A DNA stretch of 9,735 nucleotides from Candidatus Niyogiibacteriota bacterium. Its GTDB lineage: Bacteria; Patescibacteriota; Minisyncoccia; HO2-45-28. The stretch lies in contig JACOVJ010000073.1 in the NCBI GenBank assembly GCA_016177385.1, positions 1 to 9,735 on the forward strand. The letters run 5' to 3'. The position numbers and the translations under genes were made by a program. The notes under the pieces were generated by a model. That model was not told where the DNA came from and searched no databases. It was given only the letters and a program-made list of their open reading frames with translations. How positions within the stretch are numbered: position 1 is the first letter of the stretch; the number at the start of each line of letters is the position of its first letter. This document shows, piece by piece, positions 1 to 5,943 of the stretch.

Positions 1-877
1 AACCGAGCAAAAATTCGGAATCCGCGACCTGGCGCTCCATCGGATAATTCTGCACATGGAACGCATACGCTACCCAGATCAGGGCAAGGGCAATGGCACC
101 GGCAAGCGCGAATTTCGGCACGAGGCGCACAAATGCGCGCGTGCTTAGCAAAATACGCACCCCCCACGGAAGCGCGCGGTCCAACGTCCGGCGATCAAGC
201 AAAACCCATACGACAGCGAAGATCGTGTAGAGCGGGCCTAGAAGCGCGGTCGAAAATTTCAGTAACAGCGCGGTACCGAGCGCCGCCCCTGCGAGCGCCG
301 TGCGCGGCCACGTGGGGCGCTCAAGCATCGCAATGAATGACGTGATACCGATGAAAAACGCGAACGACGCCGCAAGGTCGGTGGTGACGTATCGCGAATG
401 CGCGATGACCGTGGGAGAGAAGGTAAAGAAGAAAAGCGCGAGAAGCGCAACCTTCGCGCCGTAGCGCGACCGCGCCCAAATAAAGAAAAGCCACCCGAAA
501 GCAAGCGCTAACACCATCATCGGAAAACGCGACGCAAAAAGAATAGCACCCGCACGATTGCCGGATTCATACAAATAGATGCGCCCCATGTCCCATTGCC
601 CGTTGATCGCATCGGTCCACGCCGGAACATTCGTAGGAAAATTCGGGCGTAGGAACAAATAGGGGATGACGGCCGACAAATCCTTGATGAGCGGCGGGTG
701 CTCGGGATTCAAGCGGTAATCGCGTTGCGAAAGGTACGAAAACCCTGCTGGAATATGCGCCTGCTCATCCGTGGTCGCCGAATCGCCGAGCACCGAGGCG
801 ACCATCAGAACCGCCATGACCGCAAGCATGCCAAGCGCGACCCCATTCGATGCCGTGCGATAAAGTTCCGCGAACAT
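1..877 (-). CDS. GT39-family (PMT/ArnT-like) membrane glycosyltransferase, 3' end cut off by window edge
   Basis: Open reading frame of 292 visible codons that runs off the left edge, so the C-terminus is missing. Translation shows a first hydrophobic helix (about residues 13-30), then D37-E38 in the motif TTDEQAHIPAG and further on RLNPEHPPL (55-63). An acidic pair after the first helix and an HPPL-type loop are hallmarks of GT39/PMT_2 enzymes. Several more hydrophobic segments follow (about 108-130, 137-155, 165-183, 190-225, 255-272). Family knowledge: these enzymes move a sugar from a polyprenyl-phosphate donor to protein or lipid on the outer face of the membrane; the substrate here cannot be read. 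The ATG at 877 lies one base after the TGA (881-879) of the upstream glycosyltransferase, so the two are surely co-transcribed and probably translationally coupled. AAGGA at 895-891 is a weak, distant Shine-Dalgarno candidate. Confidence 0.85.
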   Translation of the reverse strand, partial: MFAELYRTASNGVALGMLAVMAVLMVASVLGDSATTDEQAHIPAGFSYLSQRDYRLNPEHPPLIKDLSAVIPYLFLRPNFPTNVPAWTDAINGQWDMGRIYLYESGNRAGAILFASRFPMMVLALAFGWLFFIWARSRYGAKVALLALFFFTFSPTVIAHSRYVTTDLAASFAFFIGITSFIAMLERPTWPRTALAGAALGTALLLKFSTALLGPLYTIFAVVWVLLDRRTLDRALPWGVRILLSTRAFVRLVPKFALAGAIALALIWVAYAFHVQNYPMERQVADSEFLLG

Positions 878-878
878 A

Positions 879-2558
879 TCAAATAGAAAATCCTTTGTAA
901 AGAACCGAAAATCCCGGTTTTGTGCTTATAAAAAGTCCGGGGATCCGGCGCCGGACCGCGATCCGGAGCGCGATATCGGGCTCAAGCGGCACGATGATGC
1001 ACGCCTTCGGACACCGGATCGTCTGGATATCGTCGGGGACGATATAGTTCAGTTTTTTGGCGTCGCGATTTTTTTGCGGCCACGTATCGGTCAAAAACAT
1101 GACGGTTTGGGCGGGCATGGGGACCGGCTTTGCATCGGCCGCGTCCGCCTTCGCGCAACGCTCCGGCGGGACACAGTCCGGTGGTGCGGTCGGAACGCCC
1201 GTAGCGTTCACGATAACATATTTCGGAATATCCGCCGGAACCGTCTTTAGCCATTGGGCGATCCGGACATAGGGGCCGGAAAACGCAAAATAGGTATCGG
1301 CCGCCGAGGCCCACCGCAAAAAATACTGAGTATAGGTGGTGGCGGCATGCGCCAGAAAAAATACCAACAGCAAAACGCCGAGCTCCTGCCGGATCCGCAA
1401 AAGCTGCGCGCGAGCCATAGGACGCACCGCTTCCTGCCTTTCAAACCACCCACGGACCCATTCGATGACCTGCCACAGACCATAGGCCGCGAGGATGAGC
1501 GCCGGCGGGAACATCAACAGCGCACGGAGCGCATGCGGCAACCCCTCGGATGAAAGCGCGACCGGTAAAGAAAAGACGAAAAACCATGCCCAAAGCAACG
1601 CAAGCGAGGCGCGATGGCGACCTTTCCAGTAATCGTGAACACTTGCGGCGATCCCGAGCGCGAAAAGAATGCCCACCGGCCACCAAAGCTCGGGATAGCC
1701 CGGCACATTATGGCGCGCATTATAGTCGCCCCGGAACCAAAACATTTGCAGAGTTTTGCCCAGATTCAGGGAAAAATCGCGGAGCGGCGCATCGGACGAG
1801 AAAATAGAAACCTGCGCCGTGCGCCCCAAGAAATCGGCCGGATGCATCCAAAAATAGATCCCGAGTGGAAGCGCCGTGATGAAAGCAGCCGCTAGAAAAA
1901 TGCCGAAACCCTTTCTTAACTCGCGGTTTTTGACCGCGCGCGAGAATGGGACGATCAACAAAACCGGCGATATCCGATAAGCGATATACGAGTAGAATCC
2001 AAGGCCGTACAATGCGCCCGCGGCGATCGAGAGCCCATGCCGGATGCGCACCGAATCTCGGCGCATGAGCACCCACAAAAACGTCATTGCCCAGACCAGA
2101 AAAAAAGGCGCCATGACGGCGCGAAAGCCGACACGCGAGAAATTCAGATGCCAAAACGAAACCGCCGTAAAAAAACTCGCGGCTAGAGCGATGGCCTCGG
2201 CGGGTTTTAGGCCGAAAAGCGCGCGGCCGCCAAGCCCCAAAAAAAGCACGCGCGCGAGGAAAAACATGCCCGCCACGGTTCCGATGCCAAAAAGCGCGCT
2301 CACGAGCCGCAACGCCCATGGCTCATTGCCGAATGCCATCACCGAAAGCGCTTGCAGATTGATAAAGAGCCCTTCGCGGCCGTTGTTGTCCGGGTAAAAT
2401 AATTTTGGTCCCGCGTTTTCGAGCGTCCACAGAGCGTTTGAACCGTTCATGGCCTCATCGTGGTACAGGCCGGGCGGAATGCCTTTTAAATCCCACAGCC
2501 GGAAAAAAGCGGCAACAAGGACAACTCCTGCAAATACAATCCATGCGCGTTTTTTCAT
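879..2558 (-). CDS. GT39-family membrane glycosyltransferase with extracytoplasmic C-terminal region
   Basis: Encodes about 559 residues. Helix 1 (about 5-20) is followed by GLYHDEAMNG with the D34-E35 pair and then NNGREGLF (58-65), a first-loop layout typical of bacterial PMT_2/GT39 proteins. About ten more hydrophobic segments run to about residue 420. The remaining ~130 residues are polar and, by family topology, likely outside the membrane; they contain a C-x5-C (CVPPERC) and a C-x3-C (CPKAC). The likely role is sugar transfer from a lipid-linked donor to surface protein or glycan; donor and acceptor are unknown. I chose ATG 2558 (MKKRAW) over ATG 2567 because a perfect TATAAT box (2571-2566) overlaps the latter and sits exactly 7 nt before the former, implying a leaderless mRNA. 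It is first gene of the operon with the glycosyltransferase at 1-877 and is divergent from the ATPase operon. Confidence 0.87.
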   Translation of the reverse strand: MKKRAWIVFAGVVLVAAFFRLWDLKGIPPGLYHDEAMNGSNALWTLENAGPKLFYPDNNGREGLFINLQALSVMAFGNEPWALRLVSALFGIGTVAGMFFLARVLFLGLGGRALFGLKPAEAIALAASFFTAVSFWHLNFSRVGFRAVMAPFFLVWAMTFLWVLMRRDSVRIRHGLSIAAGALYGLGFYSYIAYRISPVLLIVPFSRAVKNRELRKGFGIFLAAAFITALPLGIYFWMHPADFLGRTAQVSIFSSDAPLRDFSLNLGKTLQMFWFRGDYNARHNVPGYPELWWPVGILFALGIAASVHDYWKGRHRASLALLWAWFFVFSLPVALSSEGLPHALRALLMFPPALILAAYGLWQVIEWVRGWFERQEAVRPMARAQLLRIRQELGVLLLVFFLAHAATTYTQYFLRWASAADTYFAFSGPYVRIAQWLKTVPADIPKYVIVNATGVPTAPPDCVPPERCAKADAADAKPVPMPAQTVMFLTDTWPQKNRDAKKLNYIVPDDIQTIRCPKACIIVPLEPDIALRIAVRRRIPGLFISTKPGFSVLYKGFSI

Positions 2559-2565
2559 TATATTC

Positions 2566-2571
2566 ATTATA
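2566..2571 (-). promoter_or_regulatory. -10 box (TATAAT) of the GT39 operon, leaderless placement
   Basis: A consensus TATAAT reads leftward, followed by 7 nt (GAATATA) and then ATG at 2558. With the usual six-nucleotide spacing to +1, transcription would begin at or next to the A of the start codon. No recognisable -35 was found at 16-18 nt and there is no Shine-Dalgarno sequence. Confidence 0.65.
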
Positions 2572-2588
2572 CCGAGAAGAAGCGTGTA

Positions 2589-2597
2589 TGGTATACT
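2589..2597 (+). promoter_or_regulatory. Extended -10 promoter (TGGTATACT) of the ATPase operon, leaderless placement
   Basis: TGn-TATACT is an extended -10 element; 7 nt (CGGATAT) separate it from ATG 2605. It lies 17 bp from the opposing TATAAT box, so both divergent operons start from a 46-bp intergenic region. No good -35 hexamer is visible, which agrees with an extended -10 promoter. Confidence 0.6.
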
Positions 2598-2604
2598 CGG
2601 ATAT

Positions 2605-2787
2605 ATGACTTCATCGGAACAGGAAGTGGGGCATGCCGCTCAGATCGAGGCGCTCTTGGAGATCGCGCGCAAAAAAGGTCTCGAAGAGGCGGTCAAAGAG
2701 GCGCGTAGAACCAATAATCCGCATATCTTGGATGACTTTCATGACCGGTTGGCGGCCGAGATCCGCCAATCCTTATTGGGCGCGTGA
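2605..2787 (+). CDS. Small helical protein of unknown function (60 aa) preceding the HerA/TraG-like ATPase
   Basis: Encodes 60 residues starting MTSSEQEV and ending RQSLLGA. It has no membrane segment or cysteine. Almost all of it looks helical and charged, with a central run ALLEIARKKGLEEAVKEAR and a later NPHILDDFHDRLA motif. The style resembles small proteins I associate with CPR genomes just before such ATPases, but that is recollection, not a search. The start is fixed by the extended -10 placed 7 nt before ATG 2605; the frame is open further upstream but that part is non-coding promoter DNA. The stop TGA overlaps the GTG start of the next gene by 4 bp (GTGA), pointing to translational coupling and perhaps a partner or regulatory role for the ATPase. 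Function is not recognised. Confidence 0.75.
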   Translation: MTSSEQEVGHAAQIEALLEIARKKGLEEAVKEARRTNNPHILDDFHDRLAAEIRQSLLGA

Positions 2788-5243
2788 CCATGTTCGGCAA
2801 TTCGTTTTTGTGGCTCATCATCGGTGCGGGCGCTCTGATCGTCGGCGCGAGCATTTTTCTTCTGTTACGACGCCTGCGCGCCGAAACGCGCCTTAAAAGC
2901 GAACTCTCATTCGCGCTCTATGAAGTAACCCTGCCGCCGGCGCCGGCGCCGGCGGCAGAAAAAGGGTCATTTCGCGACCGGATCGCGGTCATGGAACAGT
3001 TTTATGTGGGTATGACCGCGCTTTTTGAAAAGCGCCTGTTCATCGGCCGTACCTCGTATGCGCTCGAGATCGGCCTCCCGTCCGTCGGCGAGGAGATCTC
3101 GTTTTTTGTCGCCGTTCCTGCTAAGCGCGCGCGCCTATTCGAAAAGCAGCTTTCGAGCGTTTTTCCGCAGGCGCATATCGAACTGCGCGCCGAAGATTAC
3201 AATATTTTCAATCCATCCGGCATTGCCGCCGCTGGCATATTGACGCTCGAAAAAAATCCGGCGCTTTCCACCCGCACGTACCAGCGGCTCGACGCCGACC
3301 CGCTCGAGATTATTGCCAACGCGTTTTCCAAGCTTCAAAAAGAAGGGGAGGGCGCGGCGCTTCAGCTGGTTGTATCGAGCGCGCCGTCCGGCTTCCGCTC
3401 CAAGCTCAAAAAAGCCGCCGCAGCCCTTCGCGCCGGAAAGAACATTAAAAGCGTTCTTCAGGAATTCGAGGAGGGGCGCCGGTGGCTTCGCGATGCGCTG
3501 GACGCGATGATTTTTCTGATAAGCGGGCAATATGCATTCAAAAAGGCGGAGAACGCGATGGGTCCTGCCGGACTGCCAAAGCCCTCACCGCTTCCGGACA
3601 CCGAACTCATTAAACTCGTGGAAGAAAAGGCAAATGCCCCGGTGGTGGCGGCCAATATCCGGATCGTCGCGTCCGCCCCGACCCAGGAGGAAGCCGATAC
3701 GATCCTGAAAGAAATTGCCTCGGCTTTCCTGCAATTCGCCGAACCTGCCGGCAACGCATTCCGGATCCGCATTGCCGAGGGCCGTGAATTGAAAAAAGCC
3801 CTTTATCAATTCACGTTCCGTGAATTCAGCCCAAAGCAGAGTGCCATCCTCACCACACGTGAACTCACAAGCATTTATCACTTTCCGGTCGGCACGACGG
3901 CTCCTGCGATAAAAATATTGCGCGGCCGCGAAGCGCCGCCACCGGTCGGGGTCGCTTCCGAAGGCATTCTCTTGGGAATCAATGAATATCGCGGCCAAAT
4001 CATGGATATCCGCCTCGGGCGCGATGATCGTAGGCGCCATCTCTACGTCATTGGCCAGACCGGCACCGGAAAGACCGCCCTTCTACAAAATCTGGTTGCG
4101 CAGGACATTCGCACCGGCGAGGGCGTGTGTGTCATTGACCCGCACGGGGACATGGCCGAAAGCATTTTGGGACTTGTGCCGCCGGAGCGCGCCCACGATG
4201 TCATCTACTTCGATCCCGGGAACATTGACCGCCCCATCGGGCTCAATTTCTTGGAATATGACCCCGCCTATCCCGAGCAAAAAACATTCATCATCAACGA
4301 ATTGCTTGAGATCTTCAAGAAACTTTACGCGGGCGTCCCGGAGGCGCTGGGCCCGATGTTCGAGACCTATTTCCGCAACGCAACGCTTTTGGTGATCGAG
4401 GATCCGTCATCCGGCAATACGCTTCTCGAGATCGAGCGCGTCATGGCCGATAAAGAATTCCGTGATCTGAAACTGTCGCACTCTCGAAACCCGATCGTGA
4501 ACGCCTTTTGGAAAGATGTGGCGGAGCGAACCGGCGGAGAAGCATCGCTCGCGAATATGGTCCCGTATATCACTTCGAAATTCGATACGTTCCTCACGAA
4601 CGAGATCATGCGGCCGATCCTCCTGCAGGAGCATTCGTCGTTCCGCTTCCGTGACGTGCTCGATCAGAAAAAAATCCTGATCGTGAATTTGTCCAAAGGC
4701 CGGGTAGGGGAGACGAACGCGGCGCTCTTGGGGCTCATCATCGTTGGCAAGATCGCGATGGCCGCATTTTCGCGCGTGGATACGCCGGAGGACAAGCGTG
4801 CCGATTTTTATCTATATCTCGACGAATTCCAAAACGTCATCACGCCCACGATCTCGACGATCCTTTCGGAAGCGCGCAAATACCGCCTTTCTCTTATCAT
4901 GGCGCATCAATTTTTGGGGCAACTCACCGACGATATCCGCAAGGCCGTGATCGGGACCGTGGGTTCGATGGCGGCATTTCGCATCGGCGCCGATGATGCC
5001 GAGGCGTTAAAAAATCAATTCGAGCCGGTATTCGGCGCGCCCGACCTGATGAATATCGAAAATTATCGGGCGTATGTGCGTTTGCTCGTCCGCGGCGAAA
5101 CGCGCAGGGCGTTCAATATCGCAACGCTCCCGCCCGAATCCGGCGATTCCGCGCGCGCGAGCGCCATCAAGGCGCAATCGGCCCAAGTGTACGGCCGCCG
5201 CCGAGCGGAAATTGACATGGAGATCCAGAAGCGTTATCAGTAA
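2784..5243 (+). CDS. Membrane-anchored HerA/TraG-type ATPase (DUF87 / type IV coupling-protein-like)
   Basis: Encodes 819 residues. One N-terminal membrane helix (about 6-26) is followed by an Ala-Pro linker (about 50-57) and a ~350-residue mixed domain that I cannot assign. The C-terminal half is a HerA/FtsK-superfamily motor: Walker A GQTGTGKT at 424-431, VIDPHGD at about 448-454, Walker B LDEFQN at 679-684, then the AHQFLGQL sensor-like motif and RKAVIGTVGSMAAFRIGADDAE, as in TraD/TraG/VirD4-type proteins. Family knowledge: these hexameric ATPases move DNA or protein-DNA substrates at membranes. No relaxase, VirB or pilin gene is in view, so conjugation is not shown; a DNA-uptake or secretion motor is equally possible. 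GTG 2784 overlaps the upstream stop by 4 bp; ATG 2790 is an alternative start losing two residues. It is followed by gtrA-like gene after 28 bp. Hand-counted GC in three 60-nt samples is about 62%. Confidence 0.87.
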   Translation: MTMFGNSFLWLIIGAGALIVGASIFLLLRRLRAETRLKSELSFALYEVTLPPAPAPAAEKGSFRDRIAVMEQFYVGMTALFEKRLFIGRTSYALEIGLPSVGEEISFFVAVPAKRARLFEKQLSSVFPQAHIELRAEDYNIFNPSGIAAAGILTLEKNPALSTRTYQRLDADPLEIIANAFSKLQKEGEGAALQLVVSSAPSGFRSKLKKAAAALRAGKNIKSVLQEFEEGRRWLRDALDAMIFLISGQYAFKKAENAMGPAGLPKPSPLPDTELIKLVEEKANAPVVAANIRIVASAPTQEEADTILKEIASAFLQFAEPAGNAFRIRIAEGRELKKALYQFTFREFSPKQSAILTTRELTSIYHFPVGTTAPAIKILRGREAPPPVGVASEGILLGINEYRGQIMDIRLGRDDRRRHLYVIGQTGTGKTALLQNLVAQDIRTGEGVCVIDPHGDMAESILGLVPPERAHDVIYFDPGNIDRPIGLNFLEYDPAYPEQKTFIINELLEIFKKLYAGVPEALGPMFETYFRNATLLVIEDPSSGNTLLEIERVMADKEFRDLKLSHSRNPIVNAFWKDVAERTGGEASLANMVPYITSKFDTFLTNEIMRPILLQEHSSFRFRDVLDQKKILIVNLSKGRVGETNAALLGLIIVGKIAMAAFSRVDTPEDKRADFYLYLDEFQNVITPTISTILSEARKYRLSLIMAHQFLGQLTDDIRKAVIGTVGSMAAFRIGADDAEALKNQFEPVFGAPDLMNIENYRAYVRLLVRGETRRAFNIATLPPESGDSARASAIKAQSAQVYGRRRAEIDMEIQKRYQ
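2931..2958. repeat. Perfect 28-bp GC-rich palindrome inside the ATPase gene
   Basis: The 28 bases from CTGCCGCCGG to CCGGCGGCAG equal their own reverse complement. They encode the Leu-Pro-Pro-Ala-Pro-Ala-Pro-Ala-Ala linker that joins the membrane helix to the soluble part. It may simply reflect codon choice in an Ala-Pro linker. Confidence 0.7.
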
Positions 5244-5245
5244 TC

Positions 5246-5266
5246 TTACGAGGCCGGACCTCGTAA
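5246..5266. repeat. 8-bp hairpin between the ATPase and gtrA-like genes
   Basis: TTACGAGG and CCTCGTAA form a perfect 8-bp stem around the loop CCGGA. It fills most of the 28-bp gap between the ATPase stop (5241-5243) and the ATG at 5272. The only Shine-Dalgarno-like bases (GAGG, 5250-5253) are inside the left arm and 18 nt from the ATG. No U-tract follows, so it is not a normal terminator; it could control gtrA translation or protect mRNA. Confidence 0.6.
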
Positions 5267-5271
5267 ACTTT

Positions 5272-5871
5272 ATGCGCGATTTTTATTTCGGGGGGCTCGC
5301 GGGACTCATCACCGGCATTCTTTTGATCCCGATCCTCAAAAATCTGGATGTCGCGATCCCGTTCGCCGTGTTTTTGCCTCCGATCGGGATCGCACTTCTT
5401 TTCGGCGTAGGTATGCTCGTCGGACGCATCCTTGGGCGCTGGCTTCCATGGATGTTCCAGTTTTCCAAATTCGCGGCGACCGGATTCATGAACGCCGCGA
5501 TCGATTTCGGCATTTTGAATCTCCTGATCTTTTTCTCCGGCATCGCCGCCGGATCCGGCTACATCGCCTTCAAGGCACTTTCATTCCTTACCGCAAATAT
5601 CAACAGTTACGTCTGGAACCATTGGTGGGTATTCAAAAAAGAAGGGGCGCCGATACCGGCCGTGACCACAAAGGAATATATGCAATTTTTCACCGTGAGC
5701 GTCGTGGGCATCATGCTGAACGTCGGCGCGGCCGCGTTCGTGGTCACCATCATCGGCCCGCAGTGGGGGGTCGGTGAGAAAGGATGGGCCAATATCGGTG
5801 CTGCGGCCGGTTCGGCCGCCGGCCTTCTCTGGAACTTTCTCGGCTACAAATTCATCGTTTTTAAAGCATAA
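5272..5871 (+). CDS. GtrA-like polytopic membrane protein with N-terminal two-helix extension
   Basis: Encodes 199 residues. Two hydrophobic segments (about 5-24 and 28-54) precede a typical GtrA domain of about 130 residues: it opens FSKFAATGFMNAAIDFGILN, continues with three further hydrophobic segments, and has the signature NSYVWNHWWVFKK. GtrA proteins usually have 120-150 residues and four helices, so the first ~60 residues are an extension. Family knowledge: GtrA proteins take part in moving or handling polyprenyl-phosphate-linked sugars across the membrane for glycan modification. That would match the lipid-sugar donors needed by the divergent GT39 enzymes; the link is inference. I chose ATG 5272, because the longer open frame overlaps the ATPase coding end. 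It lies 28 bp after the ATPase in the same operon and is closed by the terminator at 5903. Confidence 0.85.
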   Translation: MRDFYFGGLAGLITGILLIPILKNLDVAIPFAVFLPPIGIALLFGVGMLVGRILGRWLPWMFQFSKFAATGFMNAAIDFGILNLLIFFSGIAAGSGYIAFKALSFLTANINSYVWNHWWVFKKEGAPIPAVTTKEYMQFFTVSVVGIMLNVGAAAFVVTIIGPQWGVGEKGWANIGAAAGSAAGLLWNFLGYKFIVFKA

Positions 5872-5902
5872 TTGTCGTAAATAACGGTTATCCACTTGTG
5901 TC

Positions 5903-5927
5903 AGCCGCTCTCACCAAGCGGCTTTTT
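5903..5927 (+). terminator. Intrinsic terminator of the ATPase-gtrA operon
   Basis: AGCCGCT (5903-5909) and AGCGGCT (5917-5923) form a perfect 7-bp GC-rich stem around a 7-nt loop, followed by a run of T up to 5927. It begins 32 bp after the gtrA-like stop. The T-run directly abuts the extended -10 of the next gene. Confidence 0.8.
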
Positions 5928-5935
5928 GCTAGAAT
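5927..5935 (+). promoter_or_regulatory. Extended -10 promoter (TGCTAGAAT) of the surface-protein gene
   Basis: TGn-TAGAAT begins in the last T of the preceding terminator tract. Eight nucleotides separate it from GTG 5944, so the transcript would be leaderless or nearly so. An ATG at 5942 is immediately followed by TGA and cannot be used. Confidence 0.55.
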
Positions 5936-5943
5936 ATAAGTAT

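Noticed and set aside
1720..2319. 199-codon open frame on the minus strand
   Set aside because: It lies wholly inside the glycosyltransferase gene in another frame, is Arg/Gly/Phe-rich, and has no recognisable motif; a shadow of GC-rich codons.
2565..2567. Upstream ATG as the start of the second glycosyltransferase
   Set aside because: It overlaps the TATAAT box, so it would not be transcribed from that promoter; the ATG at 2558 is correctly spaced.
2583..2593. CGTGTATGGTA in the divergent promoter, similar to the palindrome arm (one mismatch in 11)
   Set aside because: An 11-base match with one change has a fair chance of occurring somewhere in the window, and there is no symmetric second half.
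2784..5243. Calling the ATPase part of a conjugation system
   Set aside because: No relaxase, mating-pair formation gene, pilin or origin of transfer is seen; the motor family alone does not show conjugation.
5896..5943. TTG-initiated N-terminal extension of the surface protein
   Set aside because: The extension reads through an intrinsic terminator and the promoter; starting at GTG 5944 yields a clean signal peptide.
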